Shown: positions 27,652 to 37,514, counted from the first letter of the stretch. The stretch: 55,732 bases of DNA from an uncultured Ruminococcus sp. (GCF_902762735.1 NZ_CACWPP010000006.1:1-55732), one strand, 5' to 3'. Made by a program: numbers and translations. The notes: generated by a model from the sequence alone, not told the origin.

Positions 27652-28368
27652 ATGAAAACACTTGACATTTACGAGGAGCTTAAAAGCAATTCCTATCCGG
27701 GAAGAGGCATCATCATCGGCAAGAGCGCTGACGGCAAAAATGCTGTGACTGCTTACTTCATCATGGGCAGGAGCGTCAATTCGCGCAACAGAGTATTCAC
27801 CGAAACTGAGGACGGCATAAAGACTGAGGCGGCTGATCCCTCCAAGCTGTCAGACCCCCACCTGATAATCTATTCGCCTGTAAGGGTGCTGGGCAACAAG
27901 ACCATAGTTACCAACGGCGACCAGACCGATACTATATATGAACTGATGGACAAGCAGCAGACTTTCGAGCAGAGCCTGCGCACAAGGGAGTATGAGGACG
28001 ATGCGCCCAACTACACCCCAAGAATTTCAGGCATAATGCACGTTGGTGACGGTCAGTATAACTATGCCATGAGCATACTGAAATCTGCTGACGGTGATCC
28101 CGACAGTGTTGAGAGATTTACTTTCAGCTATTCGTCCCCTGTTGCAGGCTACGGTCACTTCATACACACCTACATGGGCGACGGGAACCCTCTGCCCAGC
28201 TTTGAGGGCGAGCCTAAGAAGATAACCGTTCCCAACGACATCGACGAGTTCACCGACGGTCTGTGGAATGCGCTGAACGAGGATAACAAGGTGTCACTGT
28301 TCGTCAGATTTATCGACATCGAAACAGGCAAGGCTGTTTCAAAGATAGTTAACAAGTATTCAAAGTAA
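27652..28368 (+). CDS. purO: IMP cyclohydrolase, PurO type
   Basis: 238 residues. It closes FAICAR to IMP, the last step of purine synthesis. Seen: the PurO-family pattern SYPGRGIIIGKSADG near the start, AYFIMGRSVNSRNRVF, DPHLIIYSPVR, and a C-terminal HFIHTYMGDGNPLPSFEGEP (20 residues). This is unrelated to the cyclohydrolase half of ordinary PurH. Start ATG 27652 follows AAGGAGGT at ideal spacing. It complements the stand-alone AICAR transformylase 2.6 kb downstream, so the PurH activities are split over two genes. Confidence 0.88.
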   Translation: MKTLDIYEELKSNSYPGRGIIIGKSADGKNAVTAYFIMGRSVNSRNRVFTETEDGIKTEAADPSKLSDPHLIIYSPVRVLGNKTIVTNGDQTDTIYELMDKQQTFEQSLRTREYEDDAPNYTPRISGIMHVGDGQYNYAMSILKSADGDPDSVERFTFSYSSPVAGYGHFIHTYMGDGNPLPSFEGEPKKITVPNDIDEFTDGLWNALNEDNKVSLFVRFIDIETGKAVSKIVNKYSK

Positions 28369-28469
28369 TGGAACGTCAGGCGCTGTGTGCTTCATGGTGC
28401 AGACGCGGAAGGCAGGCAGACTGCTGAGCGGTCTGCTGTGCCTTTGCTTACAGATAAGGAGCAGAGACA

Positions 28470-28829
28470 ATGAGTGAGTATGTTAAGATAATAGAGAATG
28501 ACGGCAGTTTTGATGTGGTCTTTTATATTGACGATCCCGAGATAATGGCGATAGGCGAAGAGCTTGCGGCGATAAACGAAAATGCCTATATGAACGGCTA
28601 TAACTGGGAAGCTCTGCTTGACTGCTATATAACAAAGTTCGCACCGGGTCTGGCTTTTGCGTTTGAAGCTGACAGCGAGGCAGACATGTATGCGGCGTAC
28701 TTTGAAAAGTCCGAAGAGGGCGCGAGAAACGCGGAGACTCTGGTGAATATCATAAAGTCGCTCATAGAAAACAAACAGAAGCTGTTACGCTTCGTAAGTG
28801 AGTACGGCGATGAAGTGGAATGGGACTGA
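28470..28829 (+). CDS. Imm51-like immunity protein
   Basis: 119 residues, acidic and soluble. It matches the Imm51 pattern as I know it: an N-terminal strand pair (DGSFDVVFYID), then MNGYNWEALLDCYI and a core with FEADSEADMYAAYF, followed by a helix. Known: Imm51 proteins are immunity factors in polymorphic-toxin systems, and orphans are common. No cognate toxin is nearby. Start ATG has AAGGAG 8-10 nt upstream. Confidence 0.65.
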   Translation: MSEYVKIIENDGSFDVVFYIDDPEIMAIGEELAAINENAYMNGYNWEALLDCYITKFAPGLAFAFEADSEADMYAAYFEKSEEGARNAETLVNIIKSLIENKQKLLRFVSEYGDEVEWD

Positions 28830-28857
28830 CACAGATCTTCTTGCAGGGTGATACATA

Positions 28858-29971
<1,114 letters not shown>

Positions 29972-29996
29972 GTGCCGCTTTAGGAGGTAACATAAG

Positions 29997-30833
29997 GTGA
30001 ACAATAATGCATTTGTTCGCGGAAGAAAAAAGGTTTTGGGCTGGTGCATCGGTCTATCACTTTTGCCGATAGTTATAGAGCTGGCGGCGGGCGAAGAACT
30101 GTTCTTTGCGGTGCTTGAGACACTTCCTTTTCTGCTGATAATATGGGGAATGTACTATTATCTTACCAAAGGCGCACGCAAGGAATACAAGCGCTCGAAA
30201 ATGGTGTACAAAGGCGACCTTGATGAGGCGCTGAAAAACTGCCGCAACGTGAGGTACAACGTGGCACTGCTGGATCAGGGCATCTACTATTTCGGGTCGT
30301 GTCACCTGTCGCTGTACAGCGAGATAGACAATCTCCAGCCGAGATACTACGGTCAGCAAAGCTACACGAGCAAAAAATTCGAGCTGTTTATCTACGGCAA
30401 GAATATCTATGACAGACCCATTGATGTTATCAGCTTTTCTTCACGCGAGGAAACCGAGATATTTATCGAATATTTGAAGAGCGTTTCTCCCGTCGAACTG
30501 ACAGTGAACGAACCTGCGGGCGCACCGTCGGGCAAGGAGCTGGACGGCATGGTGAGAGCGGTGATGGGCGACACGGCGGCTGACTATATGCGTCTTAACA
30601 TGCTGTCAGCTGAACAGATAGATGCAGAGATCAACAGAAATAGCGATGTGATGATGGTAAAAGACCCCGATGACCCGATGTTTCGCGGCGTAAGTACATA
30701 TAATTCGGGCGACCCGGGCAGCGGGTTCAAGATAGTCCAAAGGCGCGAAGAAAAACCAAAAGTCGATCCCGATGATTTCTTCGGCAAAGTGCCGATAGTA
30801 ACAAAGCAAAAAGACGCGGATAATACGCGGTAA
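29997..30833 (+). CDS. Hypothetical membrane protein
   Basis: 278 residues. GTG start with TAGGAGGT 8 nt upstream. Two adjacent transmembrane helices lie at about residues 14-30 and 36-57, then a large soluble domain. That domain may have a PH-like or YcxB-like beta topology (YKGDLDEALKNCRNVRYNV, KFELFIYGKN, SFSSREETEIFIEYL). A disordered, proline- and lysine-containing C-terminus follows. Not recognised with confidence. It ends the run of small genes before a family A element. Confidence 0.6.
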   Translation: MNNNAFVRGRKKVLGWCIGLSLLPIVIELAAGEELFFAVLETLPFLLIIWGMYYYLTKGARKEYKRSKMVYKGDLDEALKNCRNVRYNVALLDQGIYYFGSCHLSLYSEIDNLQPRYYGQQSYTSKKFELFIYGKNIYDRPIDVISFSSREETEIFIEYLKSVSPVELTVNEPAGAPSGKELDGMVRAVMGDTAADYMRLNMLSAEQIDAEINRNSDVMMVKDPDDPMFRGVSTYNSGDPGSGFKIVQRREEKPKVDPDDFFGKVPIVTKQKDADNTR

Positions 30834-30842
30834 AAGATAATA

Positions 30843-30951
30843 AAGTAATCTCTTTGGCGCGGCGGCTGAAAATGCGGTGAACAAAAGGACGATATACAAT
30901 GTCTGCCTTAAATAAGACCGCTGTTTTGGTGGTGTGTCAGAGGGATAACCA
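30843..30951. repeat. Family A element, copy 4
   Basis: 109 bp with right end GGTGTGTCAGAGGGATAACCA. It is flanked by 12-base direct repeats TAAAAGATAATA (30831-30842) and TAAAAGATGATA (30952-30963), 11 of 12 matching. It lacks the GC-rich palindrome of other copies. It ends about 20 bases before the purH RBS. Confidence 0.8.
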
Positions 30952-30982
30952 TAAAAGATGATATTTAACGGAGGTAATCACA

Positions 30983-32164
30983 ATGGCAAATGAGATGCTT
31001 TTGAAGTACGGCTGTAATCCTAACCAGAAGCCGTCAAGAGTTTTTATGGAGGACGGCAAGGATCTGCCTATCGAGGTGCTTAACGGCAAGCCGGGTTACA
31101 TCAACCTGCTGGACGCATTCAACGGCTGGCAGCTGGTAAGAGAGCTTAAAGCGGCAACAGGCATGTGCGCCGCAACTTCTTTCAAGCACGTATCACCTGC
31201 GGGTGCGGCTATCGGCAGACCGCTGACCGAAACTGAGGCAAAGATCTATTTCGTTGACGATCTGGGCGAACTTTCACCGCTGGCATGTGCTTACGCAAGG
31301 GCAAGAGGCGCTGACAGAATGTCCAGCTACGGCGATTTCATCGCACTGTCCGATGTTTGCGATGTTCCCACAGCAAAGATGATACAGAGAGAAGTCTCCG
31401 ACGGCATTATCGCACCGGGCTACACCGATGAAGCGCTGGAGATACTCAAGTCAAAGAGAAAAGGCACTTACAATATCATCAAGATAGATGAAAACTATGT
31501 GCCCGCTGAGATAGAGCGCAAGCAGGTATTCGGCGTTACTTTTGAACAGGGCAGGAACGAGCTGAAAATAGACAAGGCACTGCTTTCAAACGTTGTCACC
31601 GAGAATAAGGATATACCCGATGACAAGCTGGAAGACCTCATCATCTCGCTGATAACTCTGAAATATACACAGTCGAACTCTGTATGCTATGTAAAGAACG
31701 GTCAGGCTATCGGCATCGGTGCAGGTCAGCAGTCGAGAGTACACTGCACAAGACTGGCAGGCAGCAAGGCTGATAACTGGTGGCTGAGACAGAACCCTAA
31801 GGTAATGGCTCTGCCTTTCAAGGACGATATACGCAGACCCGACCGCGACAACGCAATTGATGTCTACATCGGCGATGAGTACGAGGACGTGCTGGCTGAG
31901 GGCGAGTGGCAGAGGATATTCAAGACCAAGCCCGAGCCGCTGACTGCTGAGGAGAAGAAGGCATGGCTTGCAAAGAATACCGATGTTTGTCTGGGTTCTG
32001 ACGCATTCTTCCCGTTCGGTGACAATATCGAGAGGGCTAAGAAGTCGGGCGTTGCTTACATTGCAGAACCTGGCGGATCTATCAGAGATGACAACGTTAT
32101 AGAGACCTGCAACAAGTACGGCATGGCTATGGCGTTCACAGGCATCAGACTGTTCCACCACTGA
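30983..32164 (+). CDS. purH: Stand-alone AICAR formyltransferase
   Basis: 393 residues. It formylates AICAR to FAICAR with 10-formyl-tetrahydrofolate. Only the transformylase half of PurH is present: catalytic FKHVSPAGAAIG with K68-H69, then SSYGDFIALSD, YTQSNSVCYVKNGQAIGIG, SDAFFPFGDNIE, and GGSIRDD with a terminal FTGIRLFHH. The N-terminal MGS-like cyclohydrolase domain is absent, and purO supplies that step. Start ATG follows GGAGGT. This clostridial form is shorter than bifunctional PurH (about 520 residues). Confidence 0.95.
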   Translation: MANEMLLKYGCNPNQKPSRVFMEDGKDLPIEVLNGKPGYINLLDAFNGWQLVRELKAATGMCAATSFKHVSPAGAAIGRPLTETEAKIYFVDDLGELSPLACAYARARGADRMSSYGDFIALSDVCDVPTAKMIQREVSDGIIAPGYTDEALEILKSKRKGTYNIIKIDENYVPAEIERKQVFGVTFEQGRNELKIDKALLSNVVTENKDIPDDKLEDLIISLITLKYTQSNSVCYVKNGQAIGIGAGQQSRVHCTRLAGSKADNWWLRQNPKVMALPFKDDIRRPDRDNAIDVYIGDEYEDVLAEGEWQRIFKTKPEPLTAEEKKAWLAKNTDVCLGSDAFFPFGDNIERAKKSGVAYIAEPGGSIRDDNVIETCNKYGMAMAFTGIRLFHH

Positions 32165-32400
32165 TAAACGAAAAATACACTGCATCGCGGGCGCTGTCCG
32201 ACGGGGACGGCGTTCTGCGGAGCGGTTTGCAGTACAATAGCGATCCACCTTAAAATTCAGACAAGATCCGGTCACAAAATCCATAGATCCGAGCTTTTGC
32301 GACTGGATCTTGTGAATTTAAATAGTTGGATCGCTATAAGAAAGTAAGATGAAAGTCTTGCGGTCGGGAACGTTCGGCAAGACAAAGAAGTGTGATATAC
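32165..32400. other. purH-lipoprotein gap
   Basis: 236 bases holding the palindromic family C element and no supported gene. Confidence 0.6.
32237..32337. repeat. Family C palindromic element
   Basis: 101 bp with imperfect inverted repeats of about 38 bases. Left begins ATAGCGATCCACCTT and runs to ACAAGATCCGGTC; right runs GACTGGATCTTGT to GTTGGATCGCTAT. The loop is about 27 nt. Outermost bases are TA on both sides, compatible with a TA target duplication as in IS630/mariner-type elements (inference). Single copy here. Confidence 0.65.
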
Positions 32401-33126
32401 ATGAGAAGATTTGCGATGGCTGCACTGGCGGCGCTGATGGCTGTCAGCCTTGCGGGGTGCGGCGATAAGGAAAAGAATGACGGTTCGGGCAGGGTGAAGA
32501 AAATGCCCCCTGAGACCGTGACTACTGCTGAGGAGGATATTACTGCGGCAGAAGAGGTATCTGTCAGCGTGACGGAGACAACTGCTGCGACTGCGGCAGC
32601 TGCGGTGACTTCCGAAGTGAGCGCGGCGGTCACTGAGGTGACAGCCCCCGCAGAGAGCGGCGCTGAGAGCAAGGCGGAAGCAGTGCAGACGGCAGGTGCG
32701 CCTTTCACTTTCAAGGCTGACGAGAGCAAGTGGACGGTGACTGCTGACGAGGTGAGCGCGGCGATAACCTACAACGCCGATGACATACAGTATGCAAAGG
32801 GCAACTGCACCATAATGATAAATGCACGTACCGTACCCGATATGGAGGACAGACAGCTGAGTGATCTGGCAGATGCCATAATCGACTCAAAGGGGCTGAC
32901 CGATTCGGTCAAAGTCAATACGCGGGGCGAAAGTGTGCTGAACGGACATGATGCATACAGCCTTGACTGTCTGTACACTGTCAAGGACGTTGAATTCGAC
33001 CTTGACATAACCGTAATGGCGGAGGGCACACAGGTGTTAGAGGTGTGGGTCATCTCCTACAAGGACTGCACCGAAGCTATGCAGGCAAACTATGATGCGG
33101 TGCTTGATACCATCGCTTTTGCGTGA
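32401..33126 (+). CDS. Putative lipoprotein
   Basis: 241 residues. Lipobox LAGC with the cysteine near residue 20 after a short hydrophobic signal. A long Thr/Ala/Glu-rich low-complexity linker (about residues 35-95) could span the wall. A globular C-terminal domain follows (FTFKADESKWTVTADEV, SYKDCTEAMQANYDAVLD) that resembles the PsbP/MOG1-like folds common in clostridial lipoproteins, though this is uncertain. It lies between purH and purD. The signal start was chosen at ATG 32401; a GTG three codons earlier is possible. Confidence 0.75.
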   Translation: MRRFAMAALAALMAVSLAGCGDKEKNDGSGRVKKMPPETVTTAEEDITAAEEVSVSVTETTAATAAAAVTSEVSAAVTEVTAPAESGAESKAEAVQTAGAPFTFKADESKWTVTADEVSAAITYNADDIQYAKGNCTIMINARTVPDMEDRQLSDLADAIIDSKGLTDSVKVNTRGESVLNGHDAYSLDCLYTVKDVEFDLDITVMAEGTQVLEVWVISYKDCTEAMQANYDAVLDTIAFA

Positions 33127-33207
33127 TAAGATGCGGCTGTCCCCGCGCAGGGCGAATGCTGAGGGCACAGTCGGAAAAATGATCTCAATATAAAGGACGT
33201 GTTTGAT

Positions 33208-34566
33208 ATGAAGATACTGGTAGTTGGCGGCGGCGGACGCGAGCATGCTATGATCGCAAAGCTGGCACAGTCGCCTAAGGTGGAGAAGATCTACTGCACA
33301 CCGGGCAACGGCGGCATCTCGGCTATGGCTGAGTGCTTTGATGTGAGCGCCACCGATATAGACGGCGTGGTAGCACTTGCTAAGAAACTGGCTGTTGACC
33401 TCGTGGCTGTTGCACCCGATGACCCGCTGGTGCTGGGCATGGTAGACGCTTTGCAGGCTGAGGGCTTCAAAACTTTCGGACCAAAGAAAGCGGCGGCTAT
33501 CATCGAGGGTTCAAAGGTGTTCTCGAAAGAACTGATGAAGAAGTATAACATTCCCACTGCGGGCTATGAAGTTTTCAGCGACAGCGAGTCTGCCATAGCT
33601 TATGTAAAACAGCAGAACAGCTATCCGACAGTCATCAAGGCTGACGGTCTGGCACTGGGCAAGGGCGTTATACTGGCACAGAACGAGGCTGAGGCTGTTG
33701 AAGCCATCAAGGATATGATAGACGGCAAGAAGTTCGGCGAGTCCAGCGCGACTGTCGTTATAGAGGAATTTCTGACAGGCCCCGAAGTATCGGTGCTGAG
33801 TTTTACTGACGGCAAGACCGTTGTGCCCATGCTTTCTTCGATGGATCACAAGCGTGCGCTTGACAACGATGAGGGTCTTAACACAGGCGGAATGGGTACA
33901 GTAGCGCCCAACCCCTACTATACAGAGGACATCGCAAAGCAGTGCATGGAGAAGATATTCCTGCCGACCATAAATGCCATGAATGCAGAGGGCAGGACTT
34001 TCGAGGGCTGTCTGTACTTCGGGCTTATGCTGACACCGAAAGGTCCTAAGGTGATAGAGTACAACTGCCGTTTCGGCGACCCCGAAACACAGGTGGTACT
34101 GCCGATGCTCAAGACCGATCTGGTGGACATCATGGAAGCCATCTATGACCACAGGCTGAGCGAACTGAACGTCGAGTGGGCGGAGGGAAGCTGTGCATGC
34201 GTCATAATGGCGAGCGGCGGCTATCCGCTCTCTTATCCTAAGGGCATCGAGATAAAGGGTCTTGACGATAAGGGTCAGGCTGAGGGCGTGCAGGTGTTCC
34301 ACGCAGGCACCAAGCTGTCTGACGGCAAGTTCCTGACCAGCGGCGGCAGAGTGCTGGGCGTTACCGCAAAGGCTCTGACACTGAAAGCGGCGCTGGAAAA
34401 GGCGTATGCAGGCGTTGACAAGATCAGCTTTGAGGGTGCGCATTTCAGAAAAGATATAGGTCAGCGTGCGCTGAAAGCTATCGACAATACCGACCCGCTC
34501 CATCTCGGATATAAGGACGATATGGAGGACTACATAGAGGAAAACGGCGTTTACCTCAGACAGTGA
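33208..34566 (+). CDS. purD: Phosphoribosylamine-glycine ligase
   Basis: 452 residues. It makes GAR from phosphoribosylamine, glycine and ATP. Seen: KILVVGGGGREHAM, ATP-grasp motifs TVIKADGLALGKGVI and EEFLTGPEVSVLSF, MDHKRALDNDEGLNTGGMG, and metal-binding VIEYNCRFGDPETQ. It is about 25 residues longer than usual at the C-terminus (DDMEDYIEENGVYLRQ). Start ATG 33208 follows AAAGGAC. It is the last purine gene in the window, followed by a strong hairpin. Confidence 0.96.
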   Translation: MKILVVGGGGREHAMIAKLAQSPKVEKIYCTPGNGGISAMAECFDVSATDIDGVVALAKKLAVDLVAVAPDDPLVLGMVDALQAEGFKTFGPKKAAAIIEGSKVFSKELMKKYNIPTAGYEVFSDSESAIAYVKQQNSYPTVIKADGLALGKGVILAQNEAEAVEAIKDMIDGKKFGESSATVVIEEFLTGPEVSVLSFTDGKTVVPMLSSMDHKRALDNDEGLNTGGMGTVAPNPYYTEDIAKQCMEKIFLPTINAMNAEGRTFEGCLYFGLMLTPKGPKVIEYNCRFGDPETQVVLPMLKTDLVDIMEAIYDHRLSELNVEWAEGSCACVIMASGGYPLSYPKGIEIKGLDDKGQAEGVQVFHAGTKLSDGKFLTSGGRVLGVTAKALTLKAALEKAYAGVDKISFEGAHFRKDIGQRALKAIDNTDPLHLGYKDDMEDYIEENGVYLRQ

Positions 34567-34625
34567 CAGATACAGTAAACATCAAAGCTCTGCGCTATTA
34601 AGACAGATGCCTATATAGAAGTTTT

Positions 34626-34667
34626 GCCCCGAAGAGTTTTAAAGCTCTTCGGGGCATCGTATTTTTT
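34626..34667 (+). terminator. Terminator after purD
   Basis: 11-bp perfect stem GCCCCGAAGAG / CTCTTCGGGGC with an 8-nt loop, then a run of T at 34661-34667. It may also serve the convergent minus-strand gene. Confidence 0.85.
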
Positions 34668-34692
34668 TCTGTTCAGTTAAATCAGAATTAGT

Positions 34693-35082
34693 CTACCTGG
34701 CAATCAAACCGTTCTTTTTAAGCATTACAAGGTAAATATATGCAACGACTGTACCTGCAACACCGAATACAGCATCCCCTATATCCGGTGTGTTAAGAAA
34801 CGGAAGAAAACATTCATAAACAACACCAAGCGCTGCAATCAATATGGCCGCAAGAGTGATGATTTCAAACCTTCCTCCGAAGCAAAGAACAACAAAGCCG
34901 AAAATAAGCAATGCCATCATACATAGGGCAAAATTCGTTATATGTGTCAAGAGCAAATCAGGAAGCAGTTTTACATCAGGATTTACAATGTTAATCCAGC
35001 GAGATATCATGGAAAACGCACTAACGGCAACCAGGCATAAATATATAATCATATACTTTTTCTCAACTTCATATTTAGCCAT
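34693..35082 (-). CDS. Small integral membrane protein
   Basis: 129 residues with about four transmembrane helices (residues 11-28, 45-65, 73-90, 97-118). The line NTPDIGDAVFGVAGTVVAY, with acidic residues before a last helix, recalls VanZ-like or DUF2809-type proteins, but I do not assign it. Start ATG 35082 follows GGAGG; the longer upstream frame runs through the promoter and is rejected. Its base composition is visibly richer in A+T than its neighbours and it lies opposite to the surrounding genes, so recent acquisition is plausible. Confidence 0.7.
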   Translation of the reverse strand: MAKYEVEKKYMIIYLCLVAVSAFSMISRWINIVNPDVKLLPDLLLTHITNFALCMMALLIFGFVVLCFGGRFEIITLAAILIAALGVVYECFLPFLNTPDIGDAVFGVAGTVVAYIYLVMLKKNGLIAR

Positions 35083-35133
35083 GGAAACGCCTCCTGTAGC
35101 CGTCATCTTAAATACCGATTTATTTTTGTAACA

Positions 35134-35162
35134 ATTATAGCACATCATCTCTGTACTGTCAA
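35134..35162 (-). promoter_or_regulatory. Consensus promoter of the small membrane protein
   Basis: Minus strand TTGACA, 17-nt spacer, TATAAT, a perfect consensus. It drives the gene starting at 35082. Confidence 0.85.
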
Positions 35163-35308
35163 TAGAAGCGCCATAGTACTTCTGACCTTACATCAGAAAT
35201 ACTATGGCTTAAAACTTCTATATGAGTATCGCTCTTACGGGTGCGGGGCTTTTTTATTGTGGTCATCTGAGAGGTGCTGTGACATATCCGCTGTGAAAAA
35301 TTACATTT

Positions 35309-35364
35309 GTCACATCATAAAGTGACCTGCGGCACTACCGCTTCGGGCGGGGGCGTGTTATAAT
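35309..35364 (+). promoter_or_regulatory. Possible operator and promoter of the ABC exporter
   Basis: The palindrome GTCAC-N8-GTGAC at 35309-35326 lies just upstream of a poor -35 and a good -10 TATAAT at 35359. A further GTGAC at 35279 is in the same region. The layout suits a regulator-dependent promoter (inference). Confidence 0.4.
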
Positions 35365-35428
35365 GTATACAATGAAAAGAACGGCGGCGCAAAGCCGCAC
35401 ACATCGTGGGTCATACGGAGGTAATCAA

Positions 35429-36379
35429 ATGGCTGAGAATGTTGTTGAGATAGAGGGTCTTGTAAAAAGGTACGGCGAACTTACGGCGCTTGACCATCTT
35501 ACGCTGGAGATAAGGGAGGGCGAAGTGTTCGGTCTGCTGGGACCAAACGGTTCGGGAAAGACCACCACTATAAACTGTCTGCTGTCACTGCTGAGTTATG
35601 ACAAGGGCAGTATACGGATATTCGGCAGGGAGATGTCGCCCACAGCATACGACATCAAAAAGGATATCGGCGTTATAATGCAGAACGTGGCAGTCTTTGA
35701 GGAACTGACCGTGCAGGAGAACATCGACTATTTCTGCGGTCTGTATATCACCGATAAGCAGAAGAGGCGGCAGTGTGTCGAAGAAGCGATAAAGTTCGTG
35801 GGGCTGGAGGACTTCCGCAAATTCAGACCGAAAAAGCTGTCAGGCGGTCTGCTGAGGAGGCTGAACATCGCCTGCGGCATAGCACACAAGCCAAAGCTGA
35901 TAATCCTTGACGAGCCGACAGTGGCAGTCGATCCCCAGAGCAGGAACAAGATACTCGAAGGCATAGAGGAACTTAACCGAAACGGCGCAACGGTCATATA
36001 CACCTCCCACTACATGGAAGAGGTAGAACAGATATGCACGCGCATCGCCATAATGGACAAGGGCAGGAAGATAGCCGAAGGCACTAAGGAAGAACTGAAA
36101 GCCATGACCAAGAATACGGAGACTATCAAGGTGGCAGTGAGTGAACTTCCCGAAGCGGTGCTTGATGAAATAAGCGCACTGAACCATGTTTACAGTGCAT
36201 TCCATGCAGACGGTATGCTGACAGCGGCATGTTCGGGCGGAAGGCACAACCTGATAAGGGTGCTGGAAGTTCTGCAAAAGCATGACCTGCATATCGGTCA
36301 GGTCACAACAGTACAGCCGACGCTGAATGACGTTTTCCTGGAAATAACAGGCAAGGCGCTGAGAGATAAGGAGGACTGA
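35429..36379 (+). CDS. ABC transporter ATP-binding protein
   Basis: 316 residues. ATPase of an ABC-2 type exporter. Seen: Walker A GLLGPNGSGKTTT, Q-loop VIMQN, signature LSGGLLRRL (a variant of LSGGQ), Walker B LIILDEPTVAVD, switch histidine TSHYMEE, and a DUF4162-like C-terminal domain that ends near the membrane-protein interface. Start ATG 35429 follows CGGAGGT. It is directly followed by two permease genes. The substrate is unknown; drug, peptide or lipid export are typical. Confidence 0.94.
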   Translation: MAENVVEIEGLVKRYGELTALDHLTLEIREGEVFGLLGPNGSGKTTTINCLLSLLSYDKGSIRIFGREMSPTAYDIKKDIGVIMQNVAVFEELTVQENIDYFCGLYITDKQKRRQCVEEAIKFVGLEDFRKFRPKKLSGGLLRRLNIACGIAHKPKLIILDEPTVAVDPQSRNKILEGIEELNRNGATVIYTSHYMEEVEQICTRIAIMDKGRKIAEGTKEELKAMTKNTETIKVAVSELPEAVLDEISALNHVYSAFHADGMLTAACSGGRHNLIRVLEVLQKHDLHIGQVTTVQPTLNDVFLEITGKALRDKED

Positions 36380-36380
36380 C

Positions 36381-37514
36381 ATGTTCTTTAACGAATTCAA
36401 ATACAGCTTGCTGACGACTCTGCGCGACAGGCGCTTTATAATGTGGATGATACTCTTCCCGATGGCGCTCGGCTCGCTGTTCAAGGCGGCGTTCTCGGAT
36501 ATTTATGAGAATGACATAAAGTTCAGCCCCATACCGACTGCGATAGTGCAGACGCAAAAAGATGATATATTCAAAGAGGTCATAAGATCGGTGTCGAAGG
36601 GCAAAGATGCGCTGCTGAAAGTCACTTATGCCGACAGTGCCGAAGAAGCTGAAAAACTGCTGAAAGACGGCAAGGTGGCAGGCATAATAACAAAGGACGG
36701 AACACTGGGGCTGACTGTGGCATCAAACGGCATGGATACCACTATACTCAAAGCATTCACCGACAGATACCTGACTGAGGAAAAGCTGATAAAGGACACG
36801 CTGGAGAAAGACCCGATGAAACTTCCCGCGCTGACAGCCGCTTTGCAGGACGACCTGAAAACAGTGAAAAAGGTTCGGCTTACCGATGGTGTCAGTGACC
36901 CGTACATCACGTACTTTTTCAATCTGCTGGCGATGGTGGCGGCTTGCAGTTCGGTGACAGGGCTGAACGTTGTCGTGCAAAATCAGGCAGACCAGTCGCC
37001 GCTGGGCGCAAGAAAAGGCTGTTCGCCCACACCAAAGCTGATAAGCACGCTGGCTGTGCTGGCAGGGTGCTGGCTGACAGGCATGATGTGTACAGCGGTA
37101 AGCGTCAGCTTTCTTGCTTTCGTGCTGAAAGTGGATTTCGGCAGCAGACTGGGATTTGTCTACCTGGCGGCGATGATGGGCGGCATAATGGGAAATTCGA
37201 TGGGCTTTATGATAGGTTCGCTGGTAAAGGGAAGCTACGAAAAGAAAAATGCCGCCGCTATGGTCGTATCGCTGGGCGGAAGTTTCCTGAGCGGTCTGAT
37301 GATAGCTGACATAAAACCCGATATAATGGAAAAAGCACCCATCGTGAATGCCCTCAACCCGAATGCGGTGGTCTGTGACAGTTTCTACTATTTAAATCTC
37401 GATGCGGGCTATGACCGCTTTATCGGCAAAATGGTGACGATGCTGGTGATGACGGTGCTGTTCACGGCAGTGGGCTTCATCTTCACAAGGAGGAAAAAAT
37501 ATGCAAGTCTATAA
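36381..37514 (+). CDS. ABC-2 type transporter permease
   Basis: 377 residues. It has one N-terminal transmembrane helix (about 20-38), an extracytoplasmic domain of about 150 residues, then five C-terminal helices ending before FTRRKKYASL, the usual YhgE/ABC-2 layout. It starts 1 base after the ATPase gene's stop and overlaps the next permease by 14 bases, so the two permeases probably form a heterodimer with the ATPase. Confidence 0.9.
   Translation: MFFNEFKYSLLTTLRDRRFIMWMILFPMALGSLFKAAFSDIYENDIKFSPIPTAIVQTQKDDIFKEVIRSVSKGKDALLKVTYADSAEEAEKLLKDGKVAGIITKDGTLGLTVASNGMDTTILKAFTDRYLTEEKLIKDTLEKDPMKLPALTAALQDDLKTVKKVRLTDGVSDPYITYFFNLLAMVAACSSVTGLNVVVQNQADQSPLGARKGCSPTPKLISTLAVLAGCWLTGMMCTAVSVSFLAFVLKVDFGSRLGFVYLAAMMGGIMGNSMGFMIGSLVKGSYEKKNAAAMVVSLGGSFLSGLMIADIKPDIMEKAPIVNALNPNAVVCDSFYYLNLDAGYDRFIGKMVTMLVMTVLFTAVGFIFTRRKKYASL

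Larger units (their letters stand above)
34611..35226. other. AT-rich inverted cassette bounded by 13-bp inverted repeats
   Basis: ATATAGAAGTTTT at 34613-34625 recurs inverted as AAAACTTCTATAT at 35211-35223. Each repeat adjoins a hairpin on its inner side (GCCCCGAAGAG stem at 34626-34655; 15-bp GCCATAGTA stem at 35171-35209). Between them is one AT-rich gene on the minus strand with its own consensus promoter. It looks like a small inserted unit. Confidence 0.5.
35083..35428. other. Divergent region with possible operator of the ABC operon
   Basis: 346 bases without a gene. It holds the minus-strand promoter (35134-35162), a 15-bp hairpin (35171-35209), a cluster of GTGAC-type half-sites (35279, 35309 inverted, 35322), and a TATAAT at 35359-35364 about 65 bases before the ABC start. 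Confidence 0.55.

Noticed and set aside
33511-34503. 330-codon open frame opposite purD
   Set aside because: Shadow of purD codons on the other strand; no ribosome-binding site or family similarity.
35083-35148. Longer N-terminus for the membrane protein at 34693
   Set aside because: The frame extends to 35148 but passes through the -10 element of its own promoter. ATG 35082 has a strong GGAGG.
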